From Gonatopus flavifemur (Eukaryota > Arthropoda > Insecta > Hymenoptera > Dryinidae), in the NCBI GenBank assembly GCA_018340375.1, contig JAFFJZ010000030.1, forward strand, positions 1,116,001 through 1,180,000: a DNA stretch of 64,000 nucleotides, written 5' to 3'. Each line of letters starts with the position of its first letter. Positions within the stretch are counted from its first letter, which is position 1. Of the stretch, positions 1 through 9,257 are shown one piece after another. The position numbers and the translations under genes were made by a program. A model generated the notes under the pieces. It ran no database searches, was not told the origin of the DNA, and saw nothing but the letters and a program-made list of their open reading frames with translations.

Positions 1-1061
1 GAAATTTCCAGTGCTAGTACTGGAATATGGATATTCCAGTACATGGACAGAGATTTTGTTGTTACGTTACTGAAAATTTACCAAGCATAACTGAAAATTC
101 AGTCATTGTACTGGAATTTTCAAGTTTGAGATGATGTACTGAAATTTTGCCATGATTTCGCGAAAATTTTACCGGCTCGTACTACAATTTTATAGTTCTT
201 GTGCACCAAAAAAAAATATTCCCTCAAAAAGGACTTGAGAAAAAATTTGGAATTTAGAAAAAAAAACCTAATCGTTGGTATACTGGAATTATACAGGTTT
301 TTAACTGCAATTCTCAGGTTTTGTGATGGAATTTTCCAGTTACTATGCAATTGAATTATACAGGTTTTGAACTGCAATTTTCAGGTCGTGTGATGGAATT
401 TTCCAGTTGCTATGCAACGGAATTTAATCACTGTTGCACTGAAATTTTCCACTTCTATTGGACTTCGTCATTTCTGGCAGGAAAAATTTCAAGTCTTTAT
501 ATTAAAAATTTCCTGATTGAGATTTGGAATAATAATTGTAATTGTAGCCAATGAAATTGATATATGAGGTTTTTCCAAGACTTATCCTCTTGTGTTCTAG
601 ATATGAAGCATATGTAGTAACCCAAGCTGGCCTTCCAACATGTCGCGCTATAGCTCATCGGTTAGGTCTTAGGTTTCAGTTGGTAGGCAGGTAGAAAAGT
701 GTGGGTTCAAATCCTGTTAGGTAGACATGAGTTTCTGTCCATCCAAATGAACGATCAAAAGTTTCTCAATCATCTTGGAACACAAGGACCCTGCAAAATC
801 ACTTTGCGTGAGCAATTTTTTTTCAATTTTCATGGATATTTTCAGCATTAATTTTCCAGTACATGTCCTGGAAAAGTCCAGCTCGTGTACTGAAAAATTC
901 CAGTACCGAGGCTCAGAAAATTTCCAGTTTTGATGCGGGAATTCCATAACGTTTGCACTGAATTTTTGCAGTACAAATGTGCTGAAATTTTCCGGTACAT
1001 GTACAGGTTAATGACTTCCAGTACATGTACTGGAATTTTCCGGTGAAATTTTTTTACAGTG
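1..1061. mobile_element. 1.1 kb TA-flanked inverted-repeat element, copy 1 (left end outside window)
   Basis: The right terminus reads TTTTTTTACAGTG at 1049-1061 followed by TA. Base 1 corresponds to base 2316 of copy 2, so only about 40 bp are missing at the left edge. The body is built from many variants of a self-complementary word, TTCCAGTACATGTACTGGAA, in diverged forms. Termini and TA flank fit a non-autonomous Tc1/mariner-like element (inference). It carries a tRNA-like segment at 643-725. Short open frames inside (e.g. 345-554, 717-947) also appear in mirror image in copy 2 and have no recognisable domain. Confidence 0.75.
643..725 (+). repeat. tRNA-like Pol III promoter segment in copy 1
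   Basis: An A-box-like TAGCTCATCGG at 651-661 is followed by a B-box-like GGTTCAAATCC at 704-714. The start-to-start spacing of 53 bp is slightly longer than in a standard tRNA. The acceptor and T stems pair only partly, so this is a tRNA-derived relic or SINE-type head, not a functional tRNA gene. It reads toward the spacer at 1062-1253. Confidence 0.55.
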
Positions 1062-1253
1062 TAGCCTGAAACTAGACACTTGCAAGTGCTTCGTGCATTG
1101 AAAAAAATGGTAGAGTGTCGCAGTCCCGAAAGTCCATTTTCCTGAAATTTCGATATACCGAAATATTCCTAAATGTTACTAGCCATCTAACTATTATATT
1201 TTAAGGTACTGAAATTTTGTCGCGACATTGCAGCTTCCACCGTGTCTTCAATA

Positions 1254-2357
1254 CACTGTAAAAAAATTTCACCGGAAAATTCCAGTACATGTACTGGAAG
1301 CAATTAACCTGTACATGTACCGGAAAATTTTAGCACATTTGTACTGCAAAAATTCAGTGCAAACGTTATGGAATTTCAGCATCAAAACTGGAAATTTTCT
1401 GAGCCTCGGTACTGGAATTTTTCAGTACACGAACTGGACTTTTCCAGGACATGTACTGGAATATTAATGCTGAAAATATCCATGAAAATTGAAAAAAAAT
1501 TGCTCACGCAAAGTGGTTTTGCAGGGTCCTTGTGTTCCAAGATGATTGAGAAACTTTTGATTGTTCATTTGGATGGACAGAAAGTCATGTCTACCTAACG
1601 GGATTCGAACCTACACTTTTCTACCTGCCTACCAACTGAAACCTAAGACCTAACCGATGAGCTATAGCGCGACATGTTGGAAGGCCAGCTTGGGTTACTA
1701 CATATGCTTCATATCTAAAATACACAAGAGAATAAGTCTTGGAAAAACCTCATATATCAATTTTATTGGCTACAATTACAATTATTATTCAAAATCTCAA
1801 TCAGGAAATTTTTAATATAAAGACTTGAAATTTTTCCTGCCAGAAATGACGAAGTCCAATAGAAGTAGAAAATTTCAGTGCAACAGTGATTAAATTCCGT
1901 TGCATAGCAACTGGAAAATTCCATCACACGACCTGAAAATTGCAGTTCAAAACCTGTATAATTAAATTGCATAGTAACTGGAAAATTCCATCACAAAACC
2001 TGAGAATTGTAGTTAAAAAACTGTATAATTCCAGTATACCAACGATTAGGTTTTTTTTTCTAAATTCCAAATTTTTTCTCAAGTTCTTTTTGAGGGGATA
2101 TTTTTTTCTGGTGCACAAGAACTATAAAATTGTAGTACGAGCCGGTAAAATTTTCGCGAAATCATGGCAAAATTTCAGTACATCATCTCAAACTTGAAAA
2201 TTCCAGTACAATGACTGAATTTTCAGTTATGCTTGGTAAATTTTCAGTAACGTAACAACAAAATCTCTGTACATGTACTGGAATATCCATATTCCAGTAC
2301 TAGCACTGGAAATTTCCAGTCCAGTTGCACAGTAAATTTCCAGTTTTTTTTACAGTG
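1254..2357. mobile_element. 1.1 kb TA-flanked inverted-repeat element, copy 2, complete
   Basis: It begins CACTGTAAAAAAA at 1254 and ends TTTTTTTTACAGTG at 2357, with TA immediately outside both ends (1252-1253 and 2358-2359). It is the reverse complement of copy 1 across nearly its whole length, with few mismatches, so the pair forms a foldback of about 2.3 kb around a 189-bp spacer. No transposase is encoded. The near identity of the arms suggests recent insertion, or conversion between the copies. Confidence 0.8.
1591..1672 (-). repeat. tRNA-like Pol III promoter segment in copy 2
   Basis: This is the mirror of the segment at 643-725. On the minus strand the A-box-like TAGCTCATCGG is at 1664-1654 and the B box GGTTCGAATCC at 1611-1601 matches the GGTTCGANTCC consensus exactly. 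Stem pairing is poor, so a working tRNA is unlikely. It reads toward the spacer, convergent with the other copy. Confidence 0.6.
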
Positions 2358-2359
2358 TA

Positions 2360-4040
2360 TATCTATGAAAACAATGGATTTCTAAAAATGAGATTCGGGG
2401 TGTTCCAAACCAACTAGGCATTGTTGGTTTCACTACCCAGACAGCATTGAAAGTTCATACTTGAGAGAATTACTTCACTATCGTAATTTTCAATTATAAT
2501 AAAAGAATTATTTAAATACAGTGAGAAAACATTCAATAAATAAAAGAACGCTGCGAAAGTTGGTGATCTAGTAATCATAAACTTGATAATCCTCTACAAT
2601 TATTACAACCATCTAATTTGACTCATAATTCAGAGAGTTGAATTAACCTCCCTTTTCTTTCGGAAAAAATAGAATTGACATAGTTTATGAATCAATCAAC
2701 TACATCTGCTTTGATAATATTCGAGAATTCGGAGTAATTTCAAGATTCATTCATCAATTATGTTAGCTAAGACACTATATTTGGATGTAAGATGATTGTT
2801 ATGGGTCTGACTGTACCCTCATGGGCACCTGATTAGGACCTGATCGTTTATGCGTCACATTTCACATCGATTCCTCACTTGGCCCGGATTTGTTTGGATT
2901 GGGCCCCAATTGAATCCTGATCAGTTTTTCCACACGGGTATACTCATCCGTGGGTACCCATACGTGCACCAAACATTGAGCCGATTCTAGCTCTCTCCTT
3001 GCGTGAAATTGACCAGCATGTGCCAAGTATGGGCTGAAATTGGCACAATACTGATGCACACATGGACACCTTTGAACTGAGCCTTATGTTTTGAAGGAAG
3101 CGTAACGTCTGTTGCTTGGTTTGATGAAGCTATGACGAGTTCCGTGTTCGCAAACCACTGCCGATGCTGCAGTCACCCCTTTTACTGGACTTTCTACCAC
3201 CTGACAGTGGCATCGCAACTCCGACGAACATTACATTGTTGTCCTGTTTTTAGGCCTTCTCAGTGTTGGTAATTTTTATGATAATAATCGGTGAAGTGGT
3301 AAGTTTCTGATTTTTTCAGTTTATTGAATATAGTTTTCTGCTATGGAATTCAATTTTGGGATCAATCATTTTCTCATAGGCTGATCGGTTTTATTTTTTG
3401 TTCAATTTTGTTCTCCTCTTGTCTATCTTGCACTTTTCAACTGCCATGCAACTAGCATTGTAGCCCAAAGATGGCTGCGTTGGTTTGAAGATGTGATTTT
3501 AGATGTTAAGGTCAGTACTCTGTCTTTTCGATAAAAAGCCGAAAGCTTTCTGGCATTCTTTCGACAGTGGCGTTCATTTTAGGTTTGGCCTATATGGGAG
3601 CATAAACTTGACGACAAGCTCAATCAGGATTTGAAAGCTGAACAGCTGAGGACTTTTTTTTATTATCACGGGCTATCGGAGAATGTGACCATGAAGCATC
3701 AGCCCACAAGCATGGTGGATCAGTCCAGGAACTGTGATTGCAAGATTTGGAGGATGAACATCGGTTATTATATCCATGCACATTTTTTGCAATTTTGAGC
3801 TTGGTTTCTACTCAATATTGTGACATTGACTTCATGTACACTGTTAAAAATTTGACCTCCAGTAACCACTTTTTGTTGTGTATATGCGTCCATCAATTCT
3901 GTGCTCAAATTTGATTTCCAATGTATGTTGATTCCACTCAAATCTGTGTTGTATTTTGTAAATCAGCAACGATTTGAGTATGAACTCTTTACAATCTCGG
4001 TGTGTGTGTATATAAGTCCATCAATTCGGTGTTAATTTTT
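2360..4040. other. Intergenic, no firm gene; possible decayed coding remnant at 3480-3790
   Basis: Mostly unique AT-rich sequence. At 2800-3060 there is a more GC-rich stretch with short imperfect inverted words (ACCCATACGTGCACC and similar), perhaps an old repeat. At 3583-3790 one frame runs open (IWEHKLDDKLNQDLKAEQL...) after an intron-like GTCAGT...TTTTAG interval. No domain is recognised. Confidence 0.4.
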
Positions 4041-4990
4041 GCTTCCTCGTTAGAGGGAAGCCTTGTGATCGTTTTCGGGGACCAAAAGTTTTTTGGTCTC
4101 CAAACTCAAAATCTTTTAGGCCAAAATGTTCTTCCAAACTCGAGAAAAATTCCTGATCTCGTGTCGTCTGTCTGTGTGTGTGTATGCGCACATTTTACGA
4201 ACGCGCATATTTTCCGTCCCTATTATTCGATCGTCTTGAAATTTGTACCACGGTTATATGTAGTATCAATAGTGGTCCCATAGAAGTTACAGAAGAACCG
4301 GAGGGGTGAGAAAAAATGTAAAAAAAATGTGATTTTACGAACGCCCATATCTCTGTATCCCATTATCCGATTGTGATGAAACTTATACCACGTTCTGAGT
4401 ATGTATGATCCTCTAGTGGCCCCATATGGCTTCCATCCCAATGGGTTGGAAACTGTGGGAGATTTTTTTTTGCGATCCACGCTTTTTTGCCATGTTTTGA
4501 AAGAATGCCTCCCCTATGTTCGTATGATCCAAATGCCATGGAACTTCAAGCATATTCAACTCATGAGGGGTTAGTTGTAGGTTATGAATTTAAAGCGAAT
4601 CGGAAGTGAGGGAAGAAAATGAAAAGCACTAAGCTTCGAAATAGAATTTGAAAATCTCGTGAATGCCACTATCGTGCGGAAATCTTCCGTTCCTATCATC
4701 CGATCGTTATGAAATTTTGACCGCAGTTTTATGTAGTGCCGAGAGTGGTCCCAAGTTTAAACCCGGTCCCTACAAGAAAACGGAAGACAGAGAGGAAACA
4801 TGTTATCAAAAATTGTGATTTCGGGACAAGGGCATGTTTCCGCTTCCTGTTATCCAATTTCAATGAAATTTATACTACGGTTCAGTTATGATCATAATGG
4901 TCCCATGTGAGTTTCATCACAATCGGTTGGGTAATGTAGAGAAAAAGTCCGTAGTAATCTGCATTGTTTGACAATTGGCAGAGTTTTTTT
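4041..4990. repeat. Interspersed modular repeat, copy 1 (about 950 bp)
   Basis: It starts with a short hairpin (GCTTCCTC...GAGGGAAGC), then GTGATCGTTT, a TCTGTCTGTGTGTGTG run, and several diverged modules. Each module reads roughly ACGAACGCGCATAT, then ATTATCCGATCGT, then ATGAAATTTATACCACGG, then GTGGTCCCAT, then a TTTCATCACAATCGG-like end. It ends near CAATTGGCAGAGTTTTTTT. The copy at 32002-32771 has the same start, end and order, which defines it as a family. No transposase, terminal inverted repeat or duplicated target is visible. The small open frames here are low-information shadows. Confidence 0.65.
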
Positions 4991-5299
4991 AAGAGTGTAG
5001 TTCTGCCTCAATCTTCTCAAATTTGACAACTTGTCAGTCTTCCCAGCTAAAACTGCCAGTTAGAAACGGATTCGATTTTCATACGTTTCTATGCATTTGA
5101 ATGCGGTTCCTTTCCCATGTGAGGATTTCGGGCTGAAAACTTATTGAAATTGGACCTGTCTCCATATGTTTCCGTATGTTTGAATGCGGTTTTTTCGACG
5201 TTCTAGCAGGGTTGGTGTTCAAAGGCTCTTCCGAACGTCTCTTTAGAAGTTTTTTGGCTCTTACACTGAGAGGAGAGCAATTTGCAGGTTCGGTAAAGA
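4991..5299. other. Intergenic, nothing recognised
   Basis: AT-rich unique sequence between the modular repeat and the paired hairpins. No coding or RNA signal seen. Confidence 0.4.
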
Positions 5300-5442
5300 C
5301 CCGTACAGCACAACCACCGATCTCCCACCTAGAACTTCGGTGAAATGGAGGTGGAGAATTGGTGGAGAATTATTTCCATTCTCCACCTCCATTCCACCGA
5401 AGTCCTAGGTGGAGGAACAGTGCGGTGGTTGTGTTGTACGGG
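5300..5442. mobile_element. Miniature hairpin element, CCCGTACAGC termini
   Basis: It opens CCCGTACAGCACAACCACCG and closes with the near reverse complement CGGTGGTTGTGTTGTACGGG. The arms pair through GGTGGAG-rich sequence almost to the centre. 143 bp, non-coding. Flanks are GA on the left and TA on the right, so the target duplication is eroded or absent. Confidence 0.65.
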
Positions 5443-5455
5443 TAGTAATATATGT

Positions 5456-5552
5456 CCCTAACAGGACACTCTGTCGCATCTCCGTGGTCTCCACGGAGAT
5501 AGATCGTATCCACGTGGAGCCTACGGAGATTTAACGGAGTGTCCTGTTAGGG
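5456..5552. mobile_element. Miniature hairpin element, CCCTAACAGGAC termini
   Basis: A 97-bp palindrome from CCCTAACAGGACACTCTG to GGAGTGTCCTGTTAGGG, with an inner stem around TCTCCGTGG/CCACGGAGA. It sits 13 bp from the previous hairpin. GT appears on both sides and may be a 2-bp target duplication. Non-coding. Confidence 0.65.
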
Positions 5553-6146
5553 GTGTTCGACAAATCTGAATATTATTGAACTTTCAGTGATGTTTCATGG
5601 AATTTTAAGAAAAATTACTGAAATTTTGTTTAAAATTACTCAGTTTTCTTCAATCGTTATTATATAATACAATATTCGTGGCCAAACTCGTCATGTGTCA
5701 CTCAATTTGTAAATGTTTACTAATTGAGTGAGACATAGTGAATTCGGCCATGAATATTACACTATAAGAATTTCTATGGGAAACTTCACATAAATTAATA
5801 CATACGATGCAAACATGACACATCAGATAGCCTTTGAGGAAATACCAATAGATGCCAATACATTCTAATATCCTCTCCATATTCTAGGGAGTTCAGTTTC
5901 CATTGGTGTCCATATGGAATTGCTGTGACAAAGGCACATCATTTTCCAATGAAAACTCTTGTTGTATCGGAATCCATTGGGTTTTTCCAACAGGGGGCCT
6001 AGGCTCATCAAATTGGCGGCATGGGTTTGCCAGAGTAGATTCAGTATCGCTACGAATCCGGTAATTCTCAAAACCCGGTGTGGTGTGATGTACCTCAATG
6101 GCACCAATTGAAAAACAGTGATGGTACTACACTCTGATAACACACG
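5553..6146. other. Intergenic, nothing recognised
   Basis: AT-rich. The open frames at 5698-5880 and 5865-6143 (minus) have no domain and no flanking splice or promoter support. Confidence 0.4.
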
Positions 6147-6148
6147 AA

Positions 6149-6386
6149 GAACTCTTTTTCAAAAATAATAAATTCAAGAACTCTTTCCGAACTAATGAAT
6201 TCGTAGAGACCTCTGGAGGAGTTCAATGTTTGGGACATTAACGACTTCTTTGAAAGTACTAAAACAATACTGTCAGCATTCTCAAAGAACTCGTTCATGT
6301 CCCAAACATCTAACTCCTCCAGAGCTCTTTATGAATTCATTAGTTCGGAAAGAGTTCTTGAATTTATTATTTTTGAAAAAGAATTC
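6149..6386. repeat. 238-bp hairpin repeat
   Basis: The left arm GAACTCTTTTTCAAAAATAA pairs with the right arm ending TTATTTTTGAAAAAGAATTC. Pairing continues through the GGAGGAGTT and GTTTGGGACAT words, leaving a short AT-rich loop near 6265. The mirrored frames at 6095-6298 and 6226-6518 are by-products. Target duplication not clear. Probably a miniature inverted-repeat element. Confidence 0.6.
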
Positions 6387-6999
6387 AGAAAGTATACAAA
6401 GCTCGTGAAGACTGTTTTTTCGCCCCGATCTACTATTCATCTAAATCTCAAAGATTTCACGAAAATGGTCAATCTTTTTTATACAGAAAAAATATCTAAT
6501 TTTTACAGATTTCGATAAAATATGGAAAAAATTCGATATATGTATATGTACCACTTGAAAGAGCTTTGCTGGAGCTAGTCGCAGAATGTTTTTCTACACC
6601 TGTTCATTTGCATTGATTGTTTTAATTAATATAACTGTGCTTTAATGAAATTATAGGTGCGATCTTTGAATGAATGATTCAACATAGAATCAAATGATTC
6701 CTAGTTCATCGCATAAATATATCAATATTGTGATATTCTCTAATGTTTGCATGCATGGTTTATCTTCGAACAATTGTGAGTTCACGTTTATTCAACATTA
6801 TCATGAACACAAATGATAATGGGTGGAATGTCGGTTCTGAATAACTGATTACTTTACGCATGAGAGAGCTTGGTTATGTATTTCAACAGTGGTATTATAG
6901 ACATGATTGATTCGATATATTTTCGAAAAACAGTATCATGTACTTGATAATGTAGATAGCACAGGTCTTAAGTAAATACAGTTGAAGAATGAAACGATA
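6387..6999. other. Intergenic, nothing recognised
   Basis: AT-rich unique sequence without coding, RNA or repeat signal that I can support. Confidence 0.4.
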
Positions 7000-7247
7000 C
7001 ACTGTAAAAAATATACTTCCTAAACTGCCAAAGAAGTTTGGCAGTTTTTTACACAAACTTTTTTTGTAAATTACCAAACAAAGGTTTGTAAACATTCAAA
7101 AAATTTTGTGATTTCACGAAGATTTTTGAGAATTCACAAACTTTTGTTCGGCAATTTACAAAAAAGGTTCGAAAATTATTTTTCCAAACCAAGTTTGGAA
7201 ATTTCCAAGCATTTTTGTTTGGAATTCAACAAATTCTTTTTACAGTG
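7000..7247. mobile_element. 248-bp TA-flanked MITE, CACTGTAAAAAA termini
   Basis: It begins CACTGTAAAAAA at 7000 and ends TTTTTACAGTG at 7247, with TA on both sides (6998-6999, 7248-7249). The ends match those of the 1.1 kb pair at 1-2357, but the interior is different (TTTGG/CCAAA words). Non-coding; its transposase would have to come from elsewhere. Confidence 0.75.
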
Positions 7248-8468
7248 TACATATTGATTCCCATATTTCACCAGAAGCGTTGACACTTGAATATAAAATG
7301 TTTCAGGAAGGTTTATATTCCGAGGCTTTATTAAGAAGGATATGGGTAATTCTCCCCAAAACGTGGAATTCAATTTCTTCAACCTTTCCCACGGAAGAGG
7401 ATATCAATTCCATCTAAAAGAATGATTCTCATGTCTACAAAGAACAGCCACAACTTGCAATTGGTTTTAATATTGGGTATATTTTTTTAAACCATTTCAA
7501 ACAGATTAATCGTCATAAACGTAAAATTGTTTGAAAAAACACGAAAAATATTGAAATTTTTCTCAGCTCGTTACGGATCGGATATGAAATGTCTGACCCA
7601 TCAACGCAATAATGATGCTTCATTTATTTTTATAATGCACAAAAAACGTTTGAGAAACTCCGATATCCAGATTGTACGTCTTGCGGAGAATAACCCATAT
7701 GTTTTTTCCATAAAAGAAGTATCAGATTATAATAGACCATTAATATGTTGCTGGTGTTTGAATCATTTATTAAAACAAATTAGTGACCAAATAACGAAAT
7801 AATCAGCTGTTAAAGATAAAAAATCTTGCAATACATTCTTTGATCGTTGATTTGAGTTGCAGAAAATTACAAATAATTCATTCGAGGAAATAAATAACGA
7901 TAATTCATTAGATTTTGTGAGTTTAAATTTTCGTTCCGTTTTTATAAACGATTCCAACTTGAAGAACATCTATCAATTCCAAATCTTAGCTGCATGATTT
8001 TGATGTATCTATCTATGTTCAGGAACAACTACGAAAAATAGCAAGAGACTATTGATTCCCCTTGAGGAACTGAAGGGAATTTTTATCAGCTGGTTCCCTT
8101 CCAGGCATTAGAGATATTATGAGAGAAATAAAGAGAATACTATTCTCCCACCAGTTGGTTATTTTGAAAACTTGTTCAGAGCTCTTTTGCGTATGGATGT
8201 GTGGAATCCTTTCAATCAGGCCTTTATCAGGCATTTACTCTGACGGTAGAGTATCGTTAACTTCCAACCATCATCAGGAAAAACAAATATCCTATCTTCG
8301 AAATGGAACGAAACAAGCATATATGAATTTTATCCATTCAATGATTGGTCGATATATTTAAAAAAATCGCATAGTATCGGGTATACGCAATGAGATTTAT
8401 TCATATATGCTTGTTAAAATGGAATTTTCATAAGATAAATGATATGCATAAACATCCCCTGGTAAATA
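7248..8468. other. Intergenic, no supported gene
   Basis: AT-rich. The frames at 7527-7802 (no ATG start), 7763-7969 and 8119-8361 show no recognisable motif or splice context. Confidence 0.35.
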
Positions 8469-8715
8469 CCCAGATAGAAAAGCATGCTCTGAATGTTTTG
8501 TAACATAACGTGCCGTAAACATACTATCATGAACTCCGCTCCGCTGGCAATGATGCATAGAATGTAAACATTATGTTTCAATTATGGTGCCATCACCTCG
8601 TTTTGCTACCAATAACAATGCTTTATGCGGAAACACCTTGGCGCCATTATGCGAACATTTCTTGGCGTGCATGTCACCATTATGATGGCATTATGGAGAC
8701 ATTTTTCTATCTGGG
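8469..8715. mobile_element. 247-bp TA-flanked MITE, CCCAGATAGAAAA termini
   Basis: Starts CCCAGATAGAAAAGCATG and ends ATTTTTCTATCTGGG, with TA outside both ends (8467-8468 and 8716-8717). The inner arms carry related words such as ATGGTGCCAT and CCTTGGCGCCATTATG. Non-coding. The CCC...GGG ends resemble those at 49918, 55857 and 56421. Confidence 0.7.
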
Positions 8716-8988
8716 TATATGATGTACGTTCGCGAAAGAGAGTAGAGGTGTAATTTTACACTCCAAAATGCGCGAATCTCCTCTCGGTTTACATTCGCAT
8801 TCAATTTTTATGATACTTCATGGCATCGTTGACACTCCATTCTTACCAGGGTCAATATGTGATTCAGAGATTATTTTTGTTCCAAGCTTTCTCAACTTAT
8901 GGAGGTTTCGAACAAAAGGATGAAAGGCTTTGAAGAAAACATCTGGGAATTTTCCTTCATAACAAGGAAAACATGTACCTATCAAATA
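8716..8988. other. Intergenic, nothing recognised
   Basis: Unique AT-rich spacer between two small elements. Confidence 0.4.
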
Positions 8989-9257
8989 CACTGTTAGAAA
9001 AATCTGTCTTAAATTTAACAAAAATATTATGAAGTTTTTTACATAACTATTTTATTAAATTTCATACGAAATTTTTTATGAAATTTCATATTTCCATATC
9101 AAATTTAAAAACGATTATTAAATTTAATATGAAAACATGAAATTTAATATGAAAATATGAAATTTCATACAAAATTTCGTATGAAATTTGATAAAATGTT
9201 TATGTAAAAAACTTCATAATAAGATTGTTAAGTTCAAGACAGATTTTTCACACAGTG
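8989..9257. mobile_element. 269-bp TA-flanked MITE, CACTGTTAGAAAAATC family, copy 1
   Basis: Begins CACTGTTAGAAAAATCTGTC and ends GACAGATTTTTCACACAGTG, flanked by TA (8987-8988, 9258-9259). The interior repeats ATGAAATTTCATA-type palindromes. Relatives lie at 11708-12027 and 41412-42107. Confidence 0.75.

Noticed and set aside
643..725. Functional tRNA gene
   Set aside because: Boxes are present but acceptor and T stems pair poorly and the A-B spacing is long; kept only as a tRNA-like relic.
345..2197. Mirrored pairs of open frames at the left edge (e.g. 345-554 and 1763-1972)
   Set aside because: They exist because the two elements are inverted copies; the peptides are translations of repeated TTCCAGT words.
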